The position numbers were made by a program, and so were the translations under genes. Under the pieces are notes generated by a model. That model was not told the DNA's origin. It did no database searches and saw nothing but the letters and a program-made list of their open reading frames with translations. A DNA stretch of 35,119 nt, taken from Halomonas chromatireducens. Its GTDB lineage: Bacteria > Pseudomonadota > Gammaproteobacteria > Pseudomonadales > Halomonadaceae. The DNA lies in the NCBI RefSeq assembly GCF_001545155.1, contig NZ_CP014226.1, positions 2,675,267 through 2,710,385 of the forward strand, written 5' to 3'. Shown here one piece after another: positions 1-8,351 of this stretch. Numbering within the stretch: position 1 is the stretch's first letter; each line of letters opens with the position of its first letter.

Positions 1-197
1 GCGTCCTCGCAGCCGGCCTGGCGCAGCACCACGGGGTAGGAGCCGGGGCCCACCACGGTGCGGATGTCGAGCCGGGTATGCAGCTCGCGCAGCCGCTCGC
101 CGTCGGTGTCCACCACGGTGATGTCGTTTTCCTCGCGGGCCAGATGCTCGGCCAGTGTACCGCCGACCTGGCCGGCGCCAAGAATGATGATCTTCAT
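1..197 (-). CDS. trkA: Trk potassium uptake protein TrkA, N-terminal part (cut by window edge)
   Basis: The minus strand from 197 begins [19 protein letters not shown], the Rossmann nucleotide-binding start (GAGQVG) of TrkA, the cytoplasmic NAD(H)-binding RCK subunit that gates the TrkH/TrkI potassium channel. The frame stays open to the window edge, giving about 65 residues, including the acidic end of the second strand (ITVVDTD) expected of a dinucleotide-binding fold. Its start lies 2 nt after the stop of the response regulator gene upstream, so it is the distal gene of an operon trkH-kdpD-kdpE-trkA in this window. The remaining RCK repeats lie outside the window. Identification is firm for the fold and strong for TrkA because of the trkH gene in the same operon. 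Confidence 0.9.
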   Translation of the reverse strand, partial: MKIIILGAGQVGGTLAEHLAREENDITVVDTDGERLRELHTRLDIRTVVGPGSYPVVLRQAGCED

Positions 198-199
198 TG

Positions 200-919
200 C
201 TATTGCTCCCTAGCCGTTTCGGGCTCTACCAGCAGCCGATAGCCAATACCCGCCTCGGTCTGGAGAAGATGCGGTGACTGGGGGTCATCGCCGAGCTTAT
301 GGCGCAATTTGCTGATGACGATGCGCAGGTAGTGGGTGTCGTGAGCGTGGGTCGGCCCCCAGACATCACGCAATAACTGGGTCTGGGTCACCACCCGGCC
401 GGCATGGCGTGCCAGGCGATCCAGCACGGCGTACTCTTTGGGCGTGAGGTGAACCGGCGAATCACCATGTGTGACCCGCCGAGCCGCGAGGTCGATGACC
501 AGATCGGCGCGGCGGTAACGCGTCAACCCAGGGCCTTCGCCTGGCTCCCCATGGCGCCGCAACAGCGAGCGTATCCGTGCCAGCAGCTCCTGGATACCGA
601 AGGGCTTGGTGACATAATCATTGGCCCCCCGGTCCAGGGCACGAACCTTTTCGGCCTCGTGCCCGCGCACCGACACCACGATGACCGGGACCGCGCTGCC
701 TGACCGCAGCTCATCGAGTACCGCTTGGCCGTCCATGTCGGGTAGCCCAAGATCCAGCAACACGAGGTCGGGCACTTCGTTCAGGGCACGAGCGAGCCCT
801 TCGCCACCGGTAGCCGCTTCGCTCACCCTGAAACCCTGCGACACAAGGCTGATACGCAGGAAACGACGAATCTGGGGCTCGTCGTCGATGATCAGCACAT
901 GCCGATTCTCAGCCATCAT
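200..919 (-). CDS. kdpE: KdpE-like OmpR-family response regulator
   Basis: A 239-residue two-domain regulator. The receiver domain (about 7-120) has the acidic pair in LIIDDEPQ, the phospho-acceptor Asp in [13 protein letters not shown] and the Lys of VTKPFG. The C-terminal winged helix (about 135-230) has the OmpR/PhoB pattern [17 protein letters not shown] followed by a recognition-helix region ending KLRHKLGDD. It resembles KdpE, which activates K+ transport genes after phosphorylation by KdpD. The start overlaps the end of the kinase gene by 11 bp and has GAGGA 8 nt upstream; a second ATG follows directly. No kdpFABC genes are visible; instead trkH is the first gene of the operon and trkA the last, so the likely output is Trk expression (inference). 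Confidence 0.88.
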   Translation of the reverse strand: MMAENRHVLIIDDEPQIRRFLRISLVSQGFRVSEAATGGEGLARALNEVPDLVLLDLGLPDMDGQAVLDELRSGSAVPVIVVSVRGHEAEKVRALDRGANDYVTKPFGIQELLARIRSLLRRHGEPGEGPGLTRYRRADLVIDLAARRVTHGDSPVHLTPKEYAVLDRLARHAGRVVTQTQLLRDVWGPTHAHDTHYLRIVISKLRHKLGDDPQSPHLLQTEAGIGYRLLVEPETAREQ

Positions 920-2972
920 CCTGCGCGTCCTCTTCTCTCTCGCTGAGCGGCAGGCGCATCACGATACTGGTGCCGCTGCCCGCCGGCCCCGGCTCTGCCG
1001 CAATGCTGCCCCCGTGGGCGCCGAGCATGCCACGGCAAATGGCCAGGCCGAGGCCACTGCCGTAGCGGCTACGGTCGCCTTCGCCCCCCGTGAAGAACAT
1101 GTCGAATACCGCCTGGCGCTGTGCCGGGGGAATGCCCGGCCCCTCGTCGGTCACCCGGACCTCCAACTGCCGGTCGGTCTCGTCCAGACGGCCGGCAATG
1201 ATGACCCTGCCCCCTGACGGCGAAAAGCGGGCGGCGTTGTCGATGACATTGACCAGTGCCTGTTCAATCAGTGCAGGGTGAACAAAGAGCAGCGGCAACT
1301 CACCGATCCCTCTGCGCTCGATTTTCACGTGCTCCAGGGAGGGCCCCAGGCGCTTGATGGCCGATTCGATCAGGTCCTCCAGGGAAATCCAGTCACGCTC
1401 GATCTTCAGGCTGCCATGCCCCAATCGCGTCATGTCCAGCAGGTTCTGGATATAGCGATTGAGCCGCTCGCTCTCGGACAGGATGCCATCCAGCAGCTCA
1501 TGCTTGTCCTCGTCGCTGAGCTGAGCCTCCAGCTCACGCAGCGTACTGGCCGATCCGATGATCGATGCCAAAGGAGTGCGCAAGTCGTGGGAAACCGACG
1601 AAAGCAGCGCCGATCGCAGCCGCTCGTTCTCCTCTGACAGCCGTGCAGTCCCCAGGTCGCTGACCAGCCGGGTCCGCTCCAGGGCCATGGTGAGCTGGCT
1701 GGACAGCGCCTCGATCAACGCCTCCTGATCAGGACCCGGGGGCGTCTCGCGAACCGCCAGCTTGAGGCCCACGATACCCAGCACTCGCCCTTGTTCCACC
1801 AGGGGCAGCAGTCGCCACTGCTGGTCGGGCAGGTTCTCGGTGCCGCGGCCGCTGGGCTGCCGATGCTGCCAGCTCCAGCCCGCCGCCGTGAGGGCTCCCG
1901 CGTCCAGGGTCATGCCGGGCGGGGCCGCGTGGCGGATCGTCAGGTCGACGCCCTTCTCATCCCGGTCGAGCAGCACCACGGGAACGCCCAGCCAGCGCTC
2001 CAGCGACGTGACACCGATATCGCCCACCTGGTCCCGGTCGGTGGCGGCCGACAAGGCCCGGGCATAGGTCAGCAGCCGATAAGTCTGTTCACGGCTGGAG
2101 CGCAACGCCAGCAACCGGCGTCGCCCGCTGCCGGCCAGTTGGCCGACCACCACCGCCACCAGCAGGAAGAAGACCACGGTGAGCAGCTGTCCGTGCTCAA
2201 CGATGGCGAGGGAGAAGCGCGGCTGGGTGAAGAAGAAATTGAAGGCCAGGAAGCCGAGCCCGGCACTGAGCATCGCCGCCCGGGTACCGGCCAGGGTGGC
2301 ACTGGCCAGCACCGCGGCGAGGAACACCAGCGACAGGTTGGCCAGCTCCAACCAGGACTCCAGCCCCCAGGCCACCACCAGGGCACCCAGGACACTGAGC
2401 AGAGCCACCACCGGCTCGCGCAATCGCAGCGGCTGCCAGACGTGCCGCGGCCGGAAGCGTGAGCGCTGCCGGGCCTCCGCCACCACCATCAGGTCGAAGG
2501 TCCCACCGCGGCGCAGCAGCTGCTCGGCGAGGGTGCGGCGCCAGACACGCCAACCGGAAGGCCGGGAACAGCCCACCAGCAGGGTGGCAATGCGATGCTC
2601 GCGGGCATAGTCGTGCAGCTCCGCGGCCCGGTCCTGCCCCTGGAGCACTCGGGTCTCGCCGCCCAGCCGGTGCACCATGGCGAAGTCCTTTTCCAGCACC
2701 AGCCGACGTTCGGCGTCGTCACGGCCGTTGTCCACGTGTATCGCGCGCCAGCGCACGTCATCGCGCTCGGCCAGGCGATGGGCGGTGCGTACCAGGGCCG
2801 CGTCCTCGCTGCCGCCACTGAGCGCCACCAGCAGACGCACACTTTTCGCCGCCCCTCGGCGAACTTGCTCGACATCGCCTGGCGCCGCTGCCGGCGGCGG
2901 ATCACTGGCGTGGCGTGAATCGGGAGTGGCGTTCATCGATCCGGTCGTCCTCGGGGTTGGGGAGTTCTTCAA
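909..2972 (-). CDS. kdpD: KdpD-like sensor histidine kinase lacking the N-terminal KdpD domain
   Basis: A 687-residue kinase from a TTG start 2 nt after the trkH stop; an ATG at 2936 is an alternative. Domains in order: a universal-stress-protein-like domain (about 45-170, LVALSGGSEDAALVRTA), a DUF4118-type four-helix membrane segment (about 185-290), a GAF-like region, the dimerisation/phospho-acceptor helix with His near 461 (SVSHDLRTPLAS), and an ATPase domain with N box NVIDNAARFSP, G1 box DEGPGIPP and G2 box GSGLGLAICRG. This is the order of the C-terminal part of KdpD. Classical KdpD is near 900 residues and opens with a domain carrying a Walker A motif (GxGKT); none is present here and the frame starts straight into the USP part. 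It is probably a membrane sensor of K+ or osmotic state that phosphorylates the adjacent regulator. Confidence 0.88.
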   Translation of the reverse strand: MKNSPTPRTTGSMNATPDSRHASDPPPAAAPGDVEQVRRGAAKSVRLLVALSGGSEDAALVRTAHRLAERDDVRWRAIHVDNGRDDAERRLVLEKDFAMVHRLGGETRVLQGQDRAAELHDYAREHRIATLLVGCSRPSGWRVWRRTLAEQLLRRGGTFDLMVVAEARQRSRFRPRHVWQPLRLREPVVALLSVLGALVVAWGLESWLELANLSLVFLAAVLASATLAGTRAAMLSAGLGFLAFNFFFTQPRFSLAIVEHGQLLTVVFFLLVAVVVGQLAGSGRRRLLALRSSREQTYRLLTYARALSAATDRDQVGDIGVTSLERWLGVPVVLLDRDEKGVDLTIRHAAPPGMTLDAGALTAAGWSWQHRQPSGRGTENLPDQQWRLLPLVEQGRVLGIVGLKLAVRETPPGPDQEALIEALSSQLTMALERTRLVSDLGTARLSEENERLRSALLSSVSHDLRTPLASIIGSASTLRELEAQLSDEDKHELLDGILSESERLNRYIQNLLDMTRLGHGSLKIERDWISLEDLIESAIKRLGPSLEHVKIERRGIGELPLLFVHPALIEQALVNVIDNAARFSPSGGRVIIAGRLDETDRQLEVRVTDEGPGIPPAQRQAVFDMFFTGGEGDRSRYGSGLGLAICRGMLGAHGGSIAAEPGPAGSGTSIVMRLPLSEREEDAQDDG

Positions 2973-2973
2973 A

Positions 2974-4464
2974 CTACCTGCGCCAGAACATTGGCGTGAG
3001 CAGTACCAGCACGGTGAGTATCTCGAGCCGTCCCATCAGCATACCCACACATAACAGCCATTTGGCCGCATCCGGTAGCGGTGCAAAGTTACCGGACGGG
3101 CCAATGGTGTCACCCAGCCCCGGCCCGACGTTGGCCACGGCGGTGGCCGCACCGGAAAGCGCGGTGACCAAATCGAGGCCCAGCAAGGAGAGCCCCAGGG
3201 CCAACCCGGCAATGGTGAGAAAGAAGAAGAAAGAGAAGGCCACCACGCCGCGAGTGACTTCATCGGTCAGCGGTTGATTATTGTAGCGTGAGGCAAACAC
3301 ACCGCTGGAGTGGGTCAGGTAACGCAGCTGGTTGCGCAGCAGAATGGTCGACACCTGGAAGCGGAAGATCTTCATGCCGCCACTGGTGGAGCCGCTGCAG
3401 CCGCCGACGAAGGTCAGGTAGAAGAACGCGACGAAGGCCAGCGGTCCCCAGACGCTATAGTCATCCGAGGCGTAGCCGGTGGTCGTAACGACGGATATCA
3501 CATTGAAGGCGACATGGGTGAGCGCCTCGAAGGGCGGCGTACCCAGCCACACTCTCCATAGGGTAAGGCTCAGGATGACGATCAGCAGAAGCAGCAGCAG
3601 CCCCTGCACCTGTTGGTCGCGCCACAGTGCCAGCCGGGAACCGCGCAACACACGGATATAGAGCACGAAGGGTAGCGCACCTGCCAGCATGAAGAGGCTG
3701 GCCGCCCAGAGCAGGAAGGGGCGATCGCCATACGCCCCGAACGAGGCATCCGAATTGGCAAAGCCCCCCGTAGCCACCGTGGTCATGCCATGCACTACCG
3801 CATCGAGCAGCGCCATGCCACCCAGCCAGTAGGTCAGCATGGCGATCAGGGTGAAGCCGCAATAGACGCCCAGGGTGGCCTTGGCGATACCACCGGTGCG
3901 AGGCATCACCTTGTCGGACCAGTCCGAGGACTCGGTGTGGAAGAGTCGCATGCCGCCGACCTTGAGGAACGGCAGGATGGCGATTCCCATCACGATGATA
4001 CCGATGCCCCCCAGCCACTGCATGATCCCCCGCCACAGCTTGAGGCCATCGGAGAGGAACTCGATGCCCTCGAGAATCGTCGAGCCGGTGGTGGTAATCG
4101 CAGACACCGACTCGAAGACGGCATTGGTGAAAGAAAGCTGGGGAGCACCCAACACCAGGGGCAAGCTGGCAAAACCACTGATGCTGACCCAACTGAAGGT
4201 CGTCAGTACGAACATCTGCCAGGGCTTGAGTTCTATCGCCACCTTCAGCGTGGCGAGCCAGCTCAGCGCCACCGCACTCAGCACGATGAACATCGATAGG
4301 CCGAATGCCGTGGCGTCGGGCTCCCCCTCGATCAACAACACCACCCAGGGTAACGCCATGAACAAGGCCAGGACCATCCAGAGGACCGACAACACCTTGA
4401 GGACCGGTGCCCAGCTCCGCCATTGATAACCGAGCCGCTGATGCAGCCTTCGCTGTTCGAACAT
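2974..4464 (-). CDS. trkH: Trk-type potassium uptake channel, TrkH/TrkI family
   Basis: A polytopic inner-membrane protein of about 496 residues belonging to the TrkH/KtrB superfamily of K+ translocating subunits, which work with TrkA. The four selectivity-filter loops are visible as TTTGSTILEG, TTVATGGFANSD, VTTTGYASDD and ANVGPGLGD, each followed by a transmembrane helix, and the family signature GGCSGSTSGGMKIFR is present. I chose the ATG giving MFEQRRLHQRLGYQ at 4464; an ATG at 4479 and a TTG at 4515 are also in frame, and none has a strong ribosome-binding site. Halophiles such as Halomonas elongata carry both TrkH and TrkI; linkage to trkA here favours TrkH, but I cannot separate the two by eye. 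It is the first gene of the operon. Confidence 0.92.
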   Translation of the reverse strand: MFEQRRLHQRLGYQWRSWAPVLKVLSVLWMVLALFMALPWVVLLIEGEPDATAFGLSMFIVLSAVALSWLATLKVAIELKPWQMFVLTTFSWVSISGFASLPLVLGAPQLSFTNAVFESVSAITTTGSTILEGIEFLSDGLKLWRGIMQWLGGIGIIVMGIAILPFLKVGGMRLFHTESSDWSDKVMPRTGGIAKATLGVYCGFTLIAMLTYWLGGMALLDAVVHGMTTVATGGFANSDASFGAYGDRPFLLWAASLFMLAGALPFVLYIRVLRGSRLALWRDQQVQGLLLLLLIVILSLTLWRVWLGTPPFEALTHVAFNVISVVTTTGYASDDYSVWGPLAFVAFFYLTFVGGCSGSTSGGMKIFRFQVSTILLRNQLRYLTHSSGVFASRYNNQPLTDEVTRGVVAFSFFFFLTIAGLALGLSLLGLDLVTALSGAATAVANVGPGLGDTIGPSGNFAPLPDAAKWLLCVGMLMGRLEILTVLVLLTPMFWRR

Positions 4465-4551
4465 GCCGTCTTCGCCCATGACAATCCGAGTAAAACCCGA
4501 GCCCACCACTCGCAAGCCGACATGACATCACGCCATCGTCTAAAAAATCCG

Positions 4552-4592
4552 AAAAAAAGCCTGCCCGCCAGTCAGGTCGACTGCATGGCAGG
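4552..4592 (-). terminator. Intrinsic terminator of the EAL gene
   Basis: On the minus strand CCTGCC (4592-4587) pairs with GGCAGG (4565-4560) around a loop that can fold further, followed by C and seven T residues (4558-4552). It lies about 50 nt past the stop of the EAL-domain gene and before the trkH start, so it separates the two transcription units. Confidence 0.7.
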
Positions 4593-4642
4593 AAAGAGAG
4601 GGGTTGGTCTCGTTCAACAAACGGGAGCGCGTTCCATCTACC

Positions 4643-6399
4643 TCAGTGACAATCGTTCTTTAGCCAGGTCTCGAAGGCATCCGCTCTCATCGGCCTGGCG
4701 ATGTAGTAGCCCTGAATCTCATCGCACGCCATTGAGCCAAGCAGCTGATGAGCACGCGCATTCTCCACGCCCTCAGCAACGACGCTGTAGCCCAGGTCGT
4801 GCGCCATCGTAATCATGGACTTGACCAACGTTTCGGTGCGGGGATTCACGCCTAGCTCACTGATGAAACAGCGGTCGATCTTGACCACATGGGCCGGGAT
4901 TTCATGCAGGTACGAGAGGCTGCTGTAGCCGGTACCGAAGTCATCGATGGCAATTCGGATGCCTGCCGCGATGAGTGTTTCAAGCTGAGACGCAGCCGCC
5001 CTACCCTGGCCGATCAATGCACTTTCGGTCAGCTCCAGTTCAATGGCATCGCTCGTCAGGTTGGCATGTGCCATCTCCGAGAGCAGACGCTCGGCAAAGT
5101 CATCCGCCTCCAGATTGGTCGCCGAGACGTTGATCGAGAGACGCAGGGCCAGCCCTTGCCGCTGCCAGGCAGCCGCCTGGTGGACCGCATGGCGTACGAC
5201 CCAACCGGTCAATGGCCGAACCATGGGTGTATTTTCTACTAGAGGGGGATGAATTCAGCAGGCGATACATCGCCAAGCGTCGGATGGTGCCAGCGCAGCA
5301 GCGCCTCGGCTCCCAGGCACGTACCGTTTGCCTGGGAAACCCTGGGCTGGAAAACCAGGTGAAGCTGGTCATCGGAACTCAAGGCTTGCCTGATATCGGT
5401 CAGCAGCGTAAAGCGACGCTGGAAGCTATCGTCCAGGGCTTCCGAAAACAGCCCGACACCTGATTCGGCCTGGCGTGCATCGAGACAGGCGCCATGGGCG
5501 CTACGCAGGATTTCATCTATGGTCGACTCACCCAGACGAAAGGGAGCGATGCCAATAGCCGGATGCACCAGAACCGGCACGGCCCCTGCCGACTCCTGCC
5601 CTATCAGGGCACGGCGCAGGCGCAGCGCTTCCTTCAGCAGCTTCGCCCCGTCGTCAAGCTCGGTCAGATGGGCGAATTGGCATCCACCAAGATGATAGAG
5701 GGTGCTCTGCATACCAAGCGTGGCCTGCAGGCAGCGAGCAGAAACCCGACACAGCTCATCCAGAAAGGCGGGACCCATGGTACGGTGCAGCGCACTCAAT
5801 TCGCCGGCCTCGACGACCTCCGTAAATAGCACAGCCCGAAGAGAGCCCGGATCATCCCGCTCAAGGTCCAGCAAGTCCTCAGCCAGCTGATGCCTGTTCG
5901 ACAAACCGGTCAGCGGGTCGACTCTCCCAAAGGCATGCTGCAGCTCTATCTGGGCCATGACCATGGCGGCAAGGTCACGCAGCGTGGCCTGTTCCTTCTC
6001 GGTGACCGCGCGCGGCTCATGACCCAGCACGCACATGGCACCCAGCGTGTGGCCATCACGCGTCAACAGCGGTGCACCAGCGTAAAAGCGTATCCCCGAC
6101 TGAGCCAGTGGGCTATCTCGGTAGCAGCTGGATTTCAGAAGATCGGGGATGACGAGAACCTGCGAAGAGTCCGACACTTCGGCGCAGGGTGCCTTGTGAC
6201 GCGGGATTTCGCGGTGTTCGACACCCACCCTCGACTTGAACCATTGGCGGTTCTCATCGGTAAGCGACACGGCCGCAATCGGGAGGTCGAACAGCTGACT
6301 TGCCATACGAGTAAGCCGATCGAAACTCTCGCAGGGTGGTGTATCCAGCAGGTTGAGCTGATGAAGCGCGTACAGACGTTCCTGTTCCTGTGTAGACAT
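4643..6399 (-). pseudogene. GAF-GGDEF(degenerate)-EAL cyclic-di-GMP phosphodiesterase, split by a frameshift
   Basis: The first frame (6399 to 5239, 386 residues) holds a GAF domain (about 20-155, ending GAMCVLGHEPRAV), a diguanylate-cyclase-like domain whose signature is changed to LGGCQF and so looks inactive, and the beginning of an EAL domain with its EAL motif intact (GAEALLRWHHP). It stops right after SPAEFIPL. The EAL domain resumes in another frame (about 5242 to 4643) as LVENTPMVRPLTG and runs through IDDFGTGYSSLSYLH, VVKIDRCFI and VVAEGVEN to a normal C-terminus. Removing one CT dinucleotide from the CCCCCTCTAG tract near 5230-5240 restores EFIPLVENTPMV exactly. Intact, it would be a soluble c-di-GMP phosphodiesterase with a GAF sensor. 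Whether this is a true mutation, a slippage switch or a sequencing error cannot be told here. Confidence 0.85.
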
Positions 6400-6657
6400 C
6401 GTTGGAAACAGACTCGGTAATGAAAGACGAGGGCAAAATAGCAGCCTGCAATAACCAGCCCCAATGAATGAATTCTATGGAGTCCAGTAAATTTAGGCTC
6501 TCATCCACCCTAGCCCTGCCTTCGGCTGATTACCAATTGGTGACCAGGTATCGGCTGAAGGCGAGCACCGCCAGCAGATAGAAGAAGGCCTGGTGCTAGT
6601 CGATTCGCTCACGAAGTGACATGGCCCGCTCACGCCTGAGACAGGCTAGACCAGGAG

Positions 6658-7098
6658 TCAGGCCTTGGTGACGTAGCGCAGAATCTCGACGACCTGGTCG
6701 GTAGTAGTAGCCCATGCCATGGCCTGTGCATCGACTTCCTTGAGCGGATGGATGATCTCCTCGCCATGCAGGGTGACATAGGGCTTGCCCAGTGCCGCAC
6801 AGTAGCCGGCATCGAAAGCGGCATTCCACTGCTTGTACTTGTCACCGAAACGAACCACCACCAGGTCGCTCTGTTCGATCAGCGTCTTGGTGCGGATGGC
6901 ATTGACCTTGGATGATTTGTGATCGCGCCAGAACGGATTGCTCTCCTCTCCGAGGTGGTCTCCGGCGGCATCGCTGGCCGCATGGTCGGTCACCGCCGAG
7001 GTGAAGACAATGTCCAGGCCGGCCGCCTCGGCGCCGCGCTGAATCTCGTCGCGCCAGTCGGTGTGAATTTCACCCGAAAGATAGACGTAAAAGCTCAT
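6658..7098 (-). CDS. YtoQ family protein
   Basis: A 146-residue protein starting MSFYVYLSGEIHTDWR, chosen because GGAGGAAT lies just upstream of the ATG at 7098; the frame extends further up only through A+T-mixed non-coding sequence. The early SGEIHTDWRDEI, the central FWRDHKSSKVNAIRTKTLIE and the late FDAGYCAALGKPYVTLHGEE match my memory of the YtoQ family (PF11071), which has a nucleoside 2-deoxyribosyltransferase-like fold. The late block FDAGYCAALGKP is the type of nucleotide-binding loop seen in that fold. The reaction is unknown. It appears to be a single-gene unit; the neighbours on both sides are minus-strand genes separated by roughly 250 bp. Confidence 0.8.
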   Translation of the reverse strand: MSFYVYLSGEIHTDWRDEIQRGAEAAGLDIVFTSAVTDHAASDAAGDHLGEESNPFWRDHKSSKVNAIRTKTLIEQSDLVVVRFGDKYKQWNAAFDAGYCAALGKPYVTLHGEEIIHPLKEVDAQAMAWATTTDQVVEILRYVTKA

Positions 7099-7191
7099 GA
7101 TTCCTCCAGCAGAGTTGAATTTTGGGCGACCATCATAGCCTAGGTAACCGCTCTTGACTTCCAGTCGGTGCATTCCCAAGGCGTAAGCCAT

Positions 7192-7325
7192 AGCCTACAG
7201 AAAGAGAATCCGTAGGCTGACAGGCGAACCGCAAACAGCCAGCTACACTAGCCACGACTCACAGTCCCCTGCACAGCAGTCGTGAGTTCCCTTGCATTTA
7301 GGCCCGCTCCCTGCGGGCTTTTTTT
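7192..7325 (+). ncRNA. Possible small RNA ending in an intrinsic terminator
   Basis: The gap between the YtoQ and MOSC genes holds three successive inverted repeats read on the plus strand: AGCCTAC/GTAGGCT (7192-7198/7212-7218), ACTCAC/GTGAGT (7257-7262/7282-7287) and the terminator GCCCGC/GCGGGC with seven T residues (7302-7325). Both flanking genes are on the minus strand, so a plus-strand terminator has no protein gene to serve. A short structured RNA would explain it. I do not see a convincing -10/-35 pair, which keeps confidence low. Confidence 0.3.
7302..7325 (+). terminator. Strong plus-strand intrinsic terminator with no upstream gene
   Basis: GCCCGC, loop TCCCT, GCGGGC, then seven T residues. 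On the minus strand the hairpin lacks a T tail, so it is not a good terminator for the MOSC gene that ends 21 nt away. Confidence 0.75.
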
Positions 7326-7346
7326 CGAATTCAGGACTGTACCGTT

Positions 7347-8180
7347 TCAATCAAGCAGGCTGTCACCGACGGCGATGAACTGGCCCCGGCCTTCGAGCAG
7401 GGTGGCATTCTGGCCGAAGTATGCCCCTGGGCGAAACGGCTGGGTCTTCATTTCCATCAGGGTCTTGAGCGGCTCGCCGGGGATCGCGATGTTTCCGGTC
7501 GCCTGGTCCACCGTGGTGATCTTGCAGCGCTGGCAGGGCTTGCGTATGCCGAAGCGGTAGCCCTCGGGAGAACCAAGCTCACTCCACCCGTCCTCGGCAA
7601 AGGGGGCGGCTCCCTCCACCACGATATTGGGGCGAAAGCGGTTCATCGGCAGTGGCGAAAGCCCCTTGCGCTGCAGCGTCTGGTTGAGCGCTGCCAGCGA
7701 CGCCTCCGAGGCAATCAGGAAGGGGTAGCCATCGGCGAAGGCGGTGTGGGCGTTCTCGCCCTGCTGGTAGAAGGGCTCGACGGCACGACGCTCGTCCGGT
7801 GCAAAGCGCACCAGACGCAACCCGCTGCCTTTCCAGTCGCCCAGCACGGTTTTCAACCACTGCGCCGCCTCGGGGCCTTCGTCCAGCGCCCGGCAGGCAT
7901 CTTCCCAGACATAGGCCGTCAGCGACGGCTGGCCGCTGCGTGCCAGCTCGATGGCCAGCGGCGCCACCTCGGGATGTTCCAGCAGCAGCCGGTCGCTTTC
8001 CAGGCGGACTGCGATCCGAGCCATGGCCGGCATCTGCCGCTGGGTCACGAAACGCCCCACATCGTCCACCACCATCCAGTTTCGATCATGGGCGATACCT
8101 CGTTCACCGAGTTCCGCCCGCTCCAGGGTAATTCCACTCAGCGACTTGACCGGATACAGATGGATTCCCGAAATCTTCAC
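7347..8180 (-). CDS. MOSC domain protein, YcbX-like without the ferredoxin domain
   Basis: A 277-residue protein that opens with the MOSC N-terminal beta-barrel pattern ISGIHLYPVKSLSGITL and has a C-terminal MOSC domain with the conserved cysteine region GIRKPCQRCKITTVD and NRFRPNIVV. MOSC domains bind the molybdenum cofactor through that cysteine; E. coli YcbX reduces N-hydroxylated compounds and carries an added C-terminal 2Fe-2S domain, which is absent here as the protein ends at GDSLLD. Probably a cytoplasmic reductase or Moco-binding protein of N-hydroxyl detoxification type, acting with a separate electron donor (inference). Expressed alone on the minus strand. Confidence 0.85.
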   Translation of the reverse strand: MKISGIHLYPVKSLSGITLERAELGERGIAHDRNWMVVDDVGRFVTQRQMPAMARIAVRLESDRLLLEHPEVAPLAIELARSGQPSLTAYVWEDACRALDEGPEAAQWLKTVLGDWKGSGLRLVRFAPDERRAVEPFYQQGENAHTAFADGYPFLIASEASLAALNQTLQRKGLSPLPMNRFRPNIVVEGAAPFAEDGWSELGSPEGYRFGIRKPCQRCKITTVDQATGNIAIPGEPLKTLMEMKTQPFRPGAYFGQNATLLEGRGQFIAVGDSLLD

Positions 8181-8351
8181 GTCGACCTCCCCATGTCCTT
8201 TACCCCAGTCGTTTACCAGCGTAGCGGCTAGGCGACAGCATACACCTGCCCGTCGTTGAGCCCACTCGCTGTCGCCTGTCCATGCCTCATGCGGCTTCCA
8301 CCTCGCTGCTACACTGCGTTGGTAACAACCTCAATCATGCGAGGGACAAGC

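Noticed and set aside
6541..6600. A short minus-strand stretch reading AFFYLLAVLAFSRYLVTNW before a stop
   Set aside because: It could be the end of a lost membrane or transposase gene, but nothing else of such a gene is present and no family is recognisable.
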